From contig JAEZJP010000039.1 of assembly GCA_023415715.1 (NCBI GenBank), forward strand, positions 1-37,269: a DNA stretch of 37,269 nt, read 5' to 3'. The DNA is from Bacillota bacterium. GTDB taxonomy: Bacteria > Bacillota > Clostridia > Christensenellales > Aristaeellaceae. Positions 23,227 through 31,171 of the stretch are shown here, piece by piece (within the stretch, counting starts at the first letter, position 1; each line of letters opens with the position of its first letter). Under the pieces are notes generated by a model. It had not been told where the DNA came from and made no database searches. It was given only the letters and a program-made list of their open reading frames with translations. Both the position numbers and the translations under genes were made by a program.

Positions 23227-25557
23227 ATGAAAAAGCACATGATTTGGTGGCTGACGTTTATAGCAATATTATTGCTGGCATGTAATGCGCTTGGCGCTGC
23301 AAAGCCGCCCCAGACAGTGGGTGAAATTGTTACGCCGGCCCATACCGTGCCGGTTATCTCCAATGTGCTGGTCAGCGGCGATACCTACACCATGGATGTT
23401 TCAGGTACGTTCAGTTCTGCCTACCTGTTATGCGAAGTAGTTTCTTCCTCCGGGACAACGATGCAGCTTGTGCCCCTCACAGGTTCGGGAGGCAGCCTTA
23501 GCGGTTCCATAGCCGGCCTGACTTCGGGTGGTGCTGCCTGTACCGTCAAAAAGATCTCACTTGATACAATGGAGCCCAGCCTCTGGTTAAGCTGCAGCTA
23601 TGATACAAGCGGAACGCTGGACAACTACTATTTGCAAGACTATTCAACAAGCACCGGCTACAGCTTTGATGGCCAGGGGCATATTGCCAGTTATTATACA
23701 AGCGAGCTTTCGGTCATGTACGATACCGAAGGCAATTTGTCCATATACACAGTTCATTTGGCAGACGGCGAGCAGAGCTATAATAACCAGCATGAATTGG
23801 AGTATGAGACCAGAACGGATCCCGTCACAGGGACTGAGACAGAAAAATATTTTGACGATGGCATATTGACAGAAAGTATTGTAACCAACACAGATAACAG
23901 CCGGTATGAGTATGACGGAAACGGTATACTTCGTGTAAGCAGCATTCCCGGCGTAAACGGAGCTTACACCGAAAACATATACGATACAAGCGGAAGCCTG
24001 ATAACCAGGACTGAGTACAATGCAGATTCCAGCTATGTCCAGTATGACGCACAAGGGAACCTGGTCCAAAGCAAAACATTTGGCGCCGATGGTTCCGCTA
24101 CGGTTTGCTCCTATGACGAAGACGGCAATTTAGAGTTCAGGTCTGTGACCGACGCGGACAATAACCAGTATGACTATGACGGACAGGGAACCCTTCTTTC
24201 CAGCCGGATCACAGGCAGCGACGGCAGTATTACATACTCAAATTATGACGAGAACGGTGTATTGCAATCAAAAACCATATCCTACCCGGATAATAGCTGG
24301 TATACCTATAACGGACAGGGAGTTCTTATCTCAAGCAACATCCCTGGCGATGACGGCTCCATGACGAAAAACCAGTACGATGAGAGCGGCGCAGTGGCGT
24401 ACAAGACTATCATCTACCAGGATGGCCGCCAGTATGAGTATGATGGGAAGGGAATCCTTCGGAGAAGCAGTATAAGAAATCCCGGTAATTCCATAACCAC
24501 CAACCGCTATGATTGGAATGGTAATTTGCATTCCTCTATGCTGCAGACAGCAGATTTGCGGGAAGTATATGATGCCTCAGGCGCCCTGTTTTCCAGGGAA
24601 ACATACACGGATACATCACGCACGTATGAAGAGTTCAATAACGGGCAGTCAACCTATAAAACGGTGAGCGGCCATTTGCCCGACGGCAGCTATTATTATG
24701 ACGTATTTGAAAACGGCGTCTACACGAAAAGGACCGTATGGGTGGGTGACGATGATTACCACTATGACGCCGAGGGCAACTACATCGGCAAGACTGTTTA
24801 TCAAAACATGGATGAAAGCAAGGATTATAACGCGAAGGGAGTCATGACTGAATATACCGTCTATTCCGGGCAGCAGGGCGGAGTGCGTCTCACATACAAT
24901 CACAGGCGAGCCCTTCAGTCCTTGCAGTATCTGGATCCCTATAATGGTGATACATACCGGTATGTCGCAAAGGAAAAAGCATGGTACTTAAACGGTATGC
25001 CCTATAACGGACCCGTTCCGATTGTACTTGAGACGCTTGAGTTGGATAAGGAGATTGTGTGGTATCCCAATAATACGGTCTGCTCCTTCGGCCCGCAATT
25101 CCGGGATGTGGCCCCCGGCCTTACGGATCTGTGGTATATGTTCACGCCTGTGGATTTGAGCCACGACGGCACGCAGACGTTTGAGCTGGTCGGCGGCAAT
25201 ATGTATGTGCTGGGCCAGGTATCCCTGACCGTTTCCGGAGACAGCGTAACCGTGACCTACAGCACCATAAAGGGCAAGAACGGGCATATCTACATAAAGA
25301 GCGAATATTTGAATTTCTTTAAGGATTTCAAAAGCGTAACCACCGTTGTACCCGAGGAACTGGGCGAAGGGTTCCGCTTTGGGGAAGCGATCAGTATTCA
25401 AAACGACCTGGGCGGCGACACCAATGTGCTGATGTTTGTAAGGAACGTGGCCACATTCCGCAATTTCGTTACCGATGAGATTCTTTTAAGGCGCTACTAC
25501 AAAAATTACCCCAGCCGTGTTACGCTGCGCAACGCCATGCTGGAACTGATGGACTGA
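23227..25557 (+). CDS. Exported YD-repeat (RHS-like) protein
   Basis: This is a 776-residue secreted protein. The N-terminus is a signal peptide; LLLACNA offers a lipobox-like site (cleavage before Cys), though ALGAA is an alternative signal peptidase I site. Residues 130-560 hold at least a dozen repeats of about 20 residues of the form YxYDxxGxLxxS (for example YEYDGNGILRVSS, VQYDAQGNLVQS, YDYDGQGTLLSS), the YD repeat of RHS/teneurin proteins. The C-terminal 200 residues are a separate, mainly beta region with no recognised domain. The RHS core signature and a C-terminal toxin are absent. A TATAAT at 23176-23181 is the likely -10 box. Confidence 0.82.
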   Translation: MKKHMIWWLTFIAILLLACNALGAAKPPQTVGEIVTPAHTVPVISNVLVSGDTYTMDVSGTFSSAYLLCEVVSSSGTTMQLVPLTGSGGSLSGSIAGLTSGGAACTVKKISLDTMEPSLWLSCSYDTSGTLDNYYLQDYSTSTGYSFDGQGHIASYYTSELSVMYDTEGNLSIYTVHLADGEQSYNNQHELEYETRTDPVTGTETEKYFDDGILTESIVTNTDNSRYEYDGNGILRVSSIPGVNGAYTENIYDTSGSLITRTEYNADSSYVQYDAQGNLVQSKTFGADGSATVCSYDEDGNLEFRSVTDADNNQYDYDGQGTLLSSRITGSDGSITYSNYDENGVLQSKTISYPDNSWYTYNGQGVLISSNIPGDDGSMTKNQYDESGAVAYKTIIYQDGRQYEYDGKGILRRSSIRNPGNSITTNRYDWNGNLHSSMLQTADLREVYDASGALFSRETYTDTSRTYEEFNNGQSTYKTVSGHLPDGSYYYDVFENGVYTKRTVWVGDDDYHYDAEGNYIGKTVYQNMDESKDYNAKGVMTEYTVYSGQQGGVRLTYNHRRALQSLQYLDPYNGDTYRYVAKEKAWYLNGMPYNGPVPIVLETLELDKEIVWYPNNTVCSFGPQFRDVAPGLTDLWYMFTPVDLSHDGTQTFELVGGNMYVLGQVSLTVSGDSVTVTYSTIKGKNGHIYIKSEYLNFFKDFKSVTTVVPEELGEGFRFGEAISIQNDLGGDTNVLMFVRNVATFRNFVTDEILLRRYYKNYPSRVTLRNAMLELMD

Positions 25558-25580
25558 CGCGCATTATTTCCCTGAAAAAC

Positions 25581-25622
25581 ACGCACCGCCCAAAGCTTCG
25601 CTTGACGGTGCGTTGTTTTTTA
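25581..25622. terminator. Bidirectional terminator between convergent genes
   Basis: ACGCACCG (25581-25588) pairs with CGGTGCGT (25606-25613). GTTTTTT follows on the plus strand and an A-run precedes the hairpin, so it can end both the YD-repeat gene and the converging GGDEF gene. Confidence 0.8.
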
Positions 25623-25669
25623 AGTAAAGCATCCATATTCCTGTTTTGAACAGAATCCCGTACCCTTCA

Positions 25670-27973
25670 TCATTTCAGCGCGCTTGGCCGCCTATGCTTC
25701 TTTTCTTCATACAAATAGCGGTCGGCGTCGCCTACGATCTTGCTGATCTCCAGCCCCTGCCTGCACGTAAAATCCGCAACGCCCATGGATACTTCCACGT
25801 AATACGGCTTTCCCGATGTGTTGTTGTATTCGTCGAAGGCTTCCTTAAGCCTTGACCTGAACGTTATGTCAAAATCCTGGTTATCGGTAATGAACATGCC
25901 GACAAATTCATCCCCGCCGATCCTGGCGACCAGGTCGCCGCTGCGCACCGTTCTTTTCAAAATATCGCTGACAACGCACAGGACATCATCGCCCGAGGAG
26001 TGGCAGAAATTATCGTTGATCTGCTTTAAGTGGTCCAGGTCCATGAACACGCAGATGGCGTGCTTCCCCACATTGTCCCGGTTCATGCGAATGGCGCGCT
26101 CGATAAAGCCACGGCGGTTGAACACGTTGCACAGCGCGTCGTATTCGGAAAGAAAGTTCAGTATCTCGATCCTTTCGCGGATATGCTCCAGCTCCCTGCC
26201 TACGATCCTTTCCTTGCTTTTCAGGTCCAGGAAATTGATCAGTATGCCAAGCTGCAAGCCGATTACATGAAGAAGAGGTATCTTTTCCTTGTTCGCCTGG
26301 CACAAAAGGATACCATACTGCACGTCCCCGGAGAAAATGCTGAAGCTGATCAGATGCGCGGCGGCGTTAAGATCCGGAAGATTGCGCAGCGTGCTGAACG
26401 CATCGATCACGGGCATCTGGGAGCGCGGATAGGCAATCACCTTGCTGCCGCTTAAGTATGATGCAAGCAAAACCCTGTCCGGAATGTTGTTGGATCCGGA
26501 TTCCCTTAAAACCTCCGGCTCCGGAAGCAGGCACATATACACGTTGTCCAGCCCGATGCTTTGCAGCCTTTCCGCAACACTTTGAAATACGCCTTCATCC
26601 TCATCTTCCAAAACAACAAGATCACGAATGAATTCAGGCACAAACCAGGACTGGGCGCGGAAGCTTTCAAACCGTTTTTCGGCCTCCCGAATTTCATGGG
26701 AATACAGGAACCCCTGAATGAAAAACAGGATGCGGAACAGCTTATTGACGCAAGGCATGAAAGAATTGACAGGCAATTGCAAAAGGTAATGGTGCACCCG
26801 TTCGGCAATCAAAAAGCCGGTGCTTTTAAATTCCCCGGCAAAGCTTAAAAGCCACTCGGCCAGCGCCTGTTCGTCAAGGGGCGTTTGCGGGCCGGATAGA
26901 GCCAGGGATGCGATATGATCCATAAGCACTGTAAGAAGAGCGGTCAGGTACTCCTGCCCAACCTCGGCATACATCCTGATAAGGTCCGACCGCATATCCC
27001 CGATCACATTGCTTACAAACTGCCTTTCATCCGTATGATCCGCATCAAACACCGTTTTTAAGCCAAAGAGTGCGCAGCCGCATGAATCGCGTATGTGCAG
27101 ATGGGTTTTCAGCTTCACGGGCTCCAAACGCTTTCCCTCCGCCAGGGCGATTGCGTGCATAACAGCCAGTTCGCCCATCTGATATGCGTTTTGCGAAATG
27201 GTGGTCAGCGGCGGCGTCATGGTGCGGCCGGTGGTGAAGTTGTCAAACCCCGTGATGGCAAGATCCTTCCCCACCTGCAGGCCGCGTTTCCGGAGTACCC
27301 TGTAGCCGGCTTTCGCCATCTCATCATTACAGAAGGCGATGGCCTCAAGGCCTGGTTGATCGTCCAGCAGTTTTGATACCTGCTTGTCCACAAACCCGGA
27401 AAGATCGCCGTATGCAATCATGCTGTCAGAAACGGGAAGGCCATGCTTTTCCATGGCATCGCGGTATGCGCGCTCCCGTTCCCTGGCTTCGGGATGCTCC
27501 TTCGGCCCGGAAACATAGGCGATCTTTTGATAGCCGTGATGAAGGATCAGGTGCTCCATGCATTGAAAGAAGCTAAAGTAATTGTCGATGGTAATTAAGG
27601 ACTTTCCCGGCCCGTCCATGATGCCATCCTTTTGCAGCACAACGCAGGCGGACTTCTCAAAACGAAACAAAAATTCACGGTACGCTTTGTCGCTCTCAAA
27701 ACCGGAAAGCGAGCCGCAGGAAATAATATAGGCATCCGCGCCCACCAGGTTCGCATAATCGTATATGCTGTTGTGGCGGGAGGCCGTTTCATGCTCCTTG
27801 TTAGGGTCGGCGGAATCCACATGCTTCTGCATGCCGGTCATGTAAAAAAGCTGAACGCCTTCCCTATTTGCCGTATCATTGATGCCGTTCATAAGCTCCG
27901 AGGAAAAATCATAGCTGACGTCACCGATCATGACACAAATCGTTTTCCCGGTTTCAGGCTTCCAGTTTGCCAC
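25670..27973 (-). CDS. Diguanylate cyclase with LacI-type sugar-binding sensor domain
   Basis: This is a protein of about 767 residues predicted to make c-di-GMP from GTP. Residues 12-310 are a LacI/GalR-type ligand-binding fold (MIGDVSYDFSSELMNGI, HLILHHGYQKIAYVSGP, ITGFDNFTTGRTMTPPLTTI). A helical and GAF-like middle follows, then a coiled-coil linker and a C-terminal GGDEF domain. That domain has an intact active site (RIGGDEF) and an RSGD inhibitory I-site exactly five residues before GGDEF. There is no helix-turn-helix, signal peptide or membrane segment, so the sensor is cytoplasmic and its output is c-di-GMP, not DNA binding. An ATG at 27982 abuts an AGGGAG site; the GTG at 27973 gives proper nine-base spacing. 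Its promoter is at 28128-28156. Confidence 0.9.
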   Translation of the reverse strand: MANWKPETGKTICVMIGDVSYDFSSELMNGINDTANREGVQLFYMTGMQKHVDSADPNKEHETASRHNSIYDYANLVGADAYIISCGSLSGFESDKAYREFLFRFEKSACVVLQKDGIMDGPGKSLITIDNYFSFFQCMEHLILHHGYQKIAYVSGPKEHPEARERERAYRDAMEKHGLPVSDSMIAYGDLSGFVDKQVSKLLDDQPGLEAIAFCNDEMAKAGYRVLRKRGLQVGKDLAITGFDNFTTGRTMTPPLTTISQNAYQMGELAVMHAIALAEGKRLEPVKLKTHLHIRDSCGCALFGLKTVFDADHTDERQFVSNVIGDMRSDLIRMYAEVGQEYLTALLTVLMDHIASLALSGPQTPLDEQALAEWLLSFAGEFKSTGFLIAERVHHYLLQLPVNSFMPCVNKLFRILFFIQGFLYSHEIREAEKRFESFRAQSWFVPEFIRDLVVLEDEDEGVFQSVAERLQSIGLDNVYMCLLPEPEVLRESGSNNIPDRVLLASYLSGSKVIAYPRSQMPVIDAFSTLRNLPDLNAAAHLISFSIFSGDVQYGILLCQANKEKIPLLHVIGLQLGILINFLDLKSKERIVGRELEHIRERIEILNFLSEYDALCNVFNRRGFIERAIRMNRDNVGKHAICVFMDLDHLKQINDNFCHSSGDDVLCVVSDILKRTVRSGDLVARIGGDEFVGMFITDNQDFDITFRSRLKEAFDEYNNTSGKPYYVEVSMGVADFTCRQGLEISKIVGDADRYLYEEKKHRRPSALK

Positions 27974-28127
27974 CCGTGTCATCTCCCTATCATAGCAAAT
28001 GAACGAATTAAACCGGCTATATGCGTTTCACGTATGATGAGGATTCTACCGGTGTTGAACCTGCTTCTTTCCAGTTGTAGCTTCTGCTTTTCAATATATC
28101 GACAAAATACGCTTTCAATTTATGTTT

Positions 28128-28156
28128 ATCATACACAGCATTACTTATTATGTCAA
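28128..28156 (-). promoter_or_regulatory. Promoter of the LacI-GGDEF gene
   Basis: On the minus strand TTGACA (28156-28151), 17 bases and TATGAT (28133-28128) form a near-consensus sigma-A promoter, leaving an untranslated leader of roughly 140 bases. Confidence 0.75.
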
Positions 28157-28270
28157 GAAAAATGATGAGGGCTATCCATGCGGCGGCATTTAAAATGACC
28201 GTTACGCCCGGCTTTCTGTCAGCACATGCCACATGGGTCAAAATCTATACAAAATATCGTGAAAATATAG

Positions 28271-28299
28271 TTGACATGCTGGTCGACCAATGATATACT
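28271..28299 (+). promoter_or_regulatory. Promoter of the thiazoline hydrolase/Liv operon
   Basis: TTGACA at 28271-28276, exactly 17 bases and TATACT at 28294-28299 are near consensus. Transcription should begin around 28306, giving a leader of about 155 bases before the first gene. Confidence 0.8.
28280..28289. promoter_or_regulatory. GntR-type operator TGGTCGACCA in the promoter spacer
   Basis: This is a perfect 10-base palindrome lying between the -35 and -10 boxes. It fits the GntR-family core GT-M-K-AC and resembles FadR-subfamily sites (TGGT...ACCA). An FCD-type GntR gene lies downstream at 35907, a candidate regulator. Confidence 0.55.
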
Positions 28300-28460
28300 A
28301 CAAATAAACCAGTGAGGGTTCAAATCACTGAGTACCAGAGACGGCCCCTTCGAAAAGAATATTATGCCAGTTTCCTTGTTTTGTGCATGCATTTGCCGGC
28401 GTATTCTTTACGGAGGCATTCCCCCGGATCCAAAACCCAAATTTAAGGAGGTTAATCTAA

Positions 28461-28958
28461 ATGATCAGGAATGTCGCAAACCCCGTGGAAGAAATCGTAA
28501 ACGTGAATCGTTCACAAATTGAACACCGCGCCACCTGGATGGGTCTGATTTACGATGAAATGGTGAAAGCCGGCATTGATGCCGAACCCATCATCCGCCG
28601 GGCCATCAAGCGCTGCGGCCTTATGCATGGTGAAAATTTTAAAAAGCAATGCACTGATCCGTCCAATTGTATTGATTTCAAAAACGCGTTCCTTGGCGAT
28701 GAATCAAAAGTCGGCCCCCAAAGCTTCCATATGAGTGATATCAAGGCCGACGGCGGAAATGTGACAGTGAATTTCCATTATTGCGCGCTGGTAAGCGCCT
28801 GGAAAAAGCTTGGGTTCAGCGATGAAACGTGCGCTCTTCTGTGCGATATGGCCATGGATGGCGACCGCGGCATTGCGGAGGCGATGGGCCTGACACTGAG
28901 CCTTGATGACACCATTGCCAAGGGCTGCGAAACCTGCAAGCTGCATTTTCACAAATAG
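28461..28958 (+). CDS. L-2-amino-thiazoline-4-carboxylate hydrolase family protein
   Basis: This is a 165-residue soluble protein recognised from its C-terminal half: NFHYCALVSAWKKLGFSD, LLCDMAMDGDRGIAEAMG and TIAKGCETCKLHFH, typical of the ATC hydrolase family (Pfam PF14196). Characterised members open the thiazoline ring of 2-amino-2-thiazoline-4-carboxylate to give carbamoyl-cysteine, on the way to L-cysteine. Many relatives are unstudied, so the substrate is uncertain. It leads an operon that also encodes a Liv-type importer and a cysteine desulfidase, which fits a cysteine-derived compound as substrate. An AAGGAGG site precedes ATG 28461. Several cysteines (CGLMHG, YCAL, CETCK) may bind metal. 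Confidence 0.82.
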   Translation: MIRNVANPVEEIVNVNRSQIEHRATWMGLIYDEMVKAGIDAEPIIRRAIKRCGLMHGENFKKQCTDPSNCIDFKNAFLGDESKVGPQSFHMSDIKADGGNVTVNFHYCALVSAWKKLGFSDETCALLCDMAMDGDRGIAEAMGLTLSLDDTIAKGCETCKLHFHK

Positions 28959-29027
28959 GCGGGGTCCATTCACAGCTGAAATGCTGTGTATGAAATATAA
29001 TGGCGTTCCAATGAAAGGAGAGGTACC

Positions 29028-30170
29028 ATGAAAAAAGCCACCGCCCTGTTCCTGTCCGTCATCATGCTCCTCACACTAGCTGCGATTCCCGCATCAGCCC
29101 AAAGCAAAGGCACCATCAAACTGGGTGGCCTTGCCCCCCTGACCGGCAATTATGCCGAGTATGGCAAGGGTTTTCAAATTGCCTGGCAGATGGCCATCGA
29201 CGAAATCAACGCAAACGGCGGCGCCAATGGGTACCAGCTTGCCATCGAAGTGAAGGATACCCAGGGCGATCCGGTTGTAAGCTCCACCATGGCGACTGCG
29301 TATGCCGAGGATGAAGAAATCATGGCGATCCTGGGCGATTTCTCCTCCGGCTGCTGCAAAGCAAACGCTCCCATTGTTGACCGTTACGGCATCGTTCAGC
29401 TTTCACCCACGGCGTCCGCACCGGACTACGCCGCGATGAGCCCTTACTGCTTCTCCATCATGGGCCGCCAGGATGTGGAAGCTCCGTTCCTGGCCAAGTA
29501 CGTTCTGAAAAAGTACCTGGGCACAACCAATGTCGCCGTGATCCGTGTGGACAGCGACTGGGGCATGGCCGCCTTCACCAACTTCAAGAAGCAGGCCGAT
29601 GTGGAAGGCCTTACCGTGACTGAAGAAAAGTACAAGTCCGATGAAACGGATTTCAGCTCCATCATTACCAAGGTAAAGGCATCAAACCCCGAAGTTCTCG
29701 TCGTGATGGATCAAGGCCTGCCGGTCTCCGCCATATTCAACGCAGCTGATTCGGCCGGCTGGGATGTGAAGCATGTATCTTTGGGACCAGGCACATCCGA
29801 ACAGCTCGTCAAACAACTCATCAACCCCAACAACCTGATCGTTACCTCTCCGTTCTTCTTTGATACGGAGAATGCGCAGCTCACAGCGTGGAAAGAAAAG
29901 TTCGTATCGCTTGCCGGTTTCCAGCCCACCGTACATCCGGCCTGCGCATATGATACCGCATATCTTATCAAAGCCGCCATCGAAGCAATCGGCGACGGGG
30001 AAGTCACCCGCACAGCTATCAAGGATGCCCTTCTAAGCCTTGAAATGACCGGCCTGACCGGGCGCATCAAGTTTGAGCCTGCCGGCGACATCACCCGCGA
30101 CTACATGATCTGCGGCGTGGCGGATGGGAATTGGAAGATCCTTGAAGGATTTGGTTACGGAAAAGAGTAA
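29028..30170 (+). CDS. livJ: Branched-chain-amino-acid-type ABC transporter binding protein (LivJ-like)
   Basis: This is a 380-residue exported binding protein of the Peripla_BP_6 class. The signal peptide ends PASAQ with no lipobox cysteine. The mature protein starts TIKLGGLAPLTGNYAEYGKG, the family hallmark, and contains DTQGDPVVSSTMATA and NVAVIRVDSDWGMAAF. Family members bind leucine-type amino acids but also amides, urea and other small nitrogen compounds. Position between an ATC-hydrolase-like gene and a cysteine desulfidase suggests a cysteine-related or thiazoline ligand. AAAGGAGAGG precedes the ATG. A strong hairpin follows before the permeases. Confidence 0.92.
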   Translation: MKKATALFLSVIMLLTLAAIPASAQSKGTIKLGGLAPLTGNYAEYGKGFQIAWQMAIDEINANGGANGYQLAIEVKDTQGDPVVSSTMATAYAEDEEIMAILGDFSSGCCKANAPIVDRYGIVQLSPTASAPDYAAMSPYCFSIMGRQDVEAPFLAKYVLKKYLGTTNVAVIRVDSDWGMAAFTNFKKQADVEGLTVTEEKYKSDETDFSSIITKVKASNPEVLVVMDQGLPVSAIFNAADSAGWDVKHVSLGPGTSEQLVKQLINPNNLIVTSPFFFDTENAQLTAWKEKFVSLAGFQPTVHPACAYDTAYLIKAAIEAIGDGEVTRTAIKDALLSLEMTGLTGRIKFEPAGDITRDYMICGVADGNWKILEGFGYGKE

Positions 30171-30190
30171 CGCTCTTAATATTCATTAAT

Positions 30191-30232
30191 AATCAGGAGC
30201 GGGCGAAATTACCCGCCTGCTCCTGATTTTTT
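30191..30232 (+). terminator. Terminator/attenuator between livJ and livH
   Basis: AATCAGGAGC (30191-30200) pairs with GCTCCTGATT (30219-30228), with an inner GGGCG/CGCC extension, then TTTTTT. This looks like a true intrinsic terminator that is partly read through, so that the binding protein is made in excess over the membrane subunits. Confidence 0.75.
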
Positions 30233-30283
30233 ATCCCCAGGTATCAAATCCCTCTTTTCTTTCTCAGCATCGAAGGAGGCACT

Positions 30284-31171
30284 ATGGAGTATTTTCTCAA
30301 CCAGCTCGTGAACGGCATTTGCCAGGGATCCATCTATGCACTGATGGCCATCGGATATTCGGTCATTGTTGGTGTCGTTGGCATGGTAACATTTACATAC
30401 GGTGAGATCATGATGATCGGAGCCTTTGGTGCTTTCTACAGTTTTCAGTTTTTCGGCAACAACCTTCCGCTGGCAATTTTCATGGCTTTCGCAAGCTCCT
30501 TTGTGCTTGGCATTGTCGTTTATAAGGTTTGTTATGAGAAATTCTTCAACGCGCCTCGGCATATATCGCTCCTTTGCACCATCGGGTTCAGCATGCTGAT
30601 GAAGAACCTGGTTCAAATTGTCTTTGGTCCCGAAACCAAACCAGTCATCAATATTATCAACAACGCAACCTATACCCTGCAGCTAGGCTCTGTGGCTGTC
30701 GATTTCAAGCTGCTTCAGATTGTTGTGATGCTTCTGGTGGTGTTCTTCGCAATCAGCCTCACGCTGTTTTTCAACCGCACACGGTGGGGCGTGGCGCTGC
30801 GTGCCGTAAGCCAGAACAAACAGGCAGCCTATTTGATGGGGATAAATGTCAAGCGCACCGCCATGCTCGGCAACTGCATAGGCTGCGGATTTGGCGGCAT
30901 CGCCGGTATACTGCTTTCCATTTACTACTATGCGGTTTCTTCCACCATCTGGGGTAACTTCAGCATGAAAGCATTTTCCGCCTCCGTGCTTGGCGGCCTG
31001 GTCGACCTGCGGTTTTCGGCGCTGGGCGGATTATGCATAGGCATCATCGAAAACCTTGGCATAACCATCAGCAGCGCCACCTTCCGTGATGTATTTGCCT
31101 TCGGCTTTCTGATACTGATGCTGGTCATCCGTCCTGCGGGATTTGCGGCAAAGAAAGGGAGCAGGGTATGA
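30284..31171 (+). CDS. livH: Liv-type ABC transporter permease (LivH-like)
   Basis: This is a 295-residue permease with many membrane segments. The N-terminus QLVNGICQGSIYALMAIGYSVIVGVVGMVTFTYGE is the LivH signature, where most relatives read NFAHGE. RTRWGVALRAVSQNKQAAYLMGINVKR is the cytoplasmic loop contacting the ATPases. GAAGGAGG precedes ATG 30284. It overlaps livM by four bases. Confidence 0.93.
   Translation: MEYFLNQLVNGICQGSIYALMAIGYSVIVGVVGMVTFTYGEIMMIGAFGAFYSFQFFGNNLPLAIFMAFASSFVLGIVVYKVCYEKFFNAPRHISLLCTIGFSMLMKNLVQIVFGPETKPVINIINNATYTLQLGSVAVDFKLLQIVVMLLVVFFAISLTLFFNRTRWGVALRAVSQNKQAAYLMGINVKRTAMLGNCIGCGFGGIAGILLSIYYYAVSSTIWGNFSMKAFSASVLGGLVDLRFSALGGLCIGIIENLGITISSATFRDVFAFGFLILMLVIRPAGFAAKKGSRV

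Noticed and set aside
28311..28330. tRNA-like T-loop GGTTCAAATC
   Set aside because: The five bases on each side of TTCAAAT do not pair as a T-arm, and no acceptor, D or anticodon arm can be drawn around it.
28306..28460. Known riboswitch or T-box in the leader of the thiazoline operon
   Set aside because: No T-box core, SAM, cobalamin or other familiar core sequence was recognised; only generic stems are visible.
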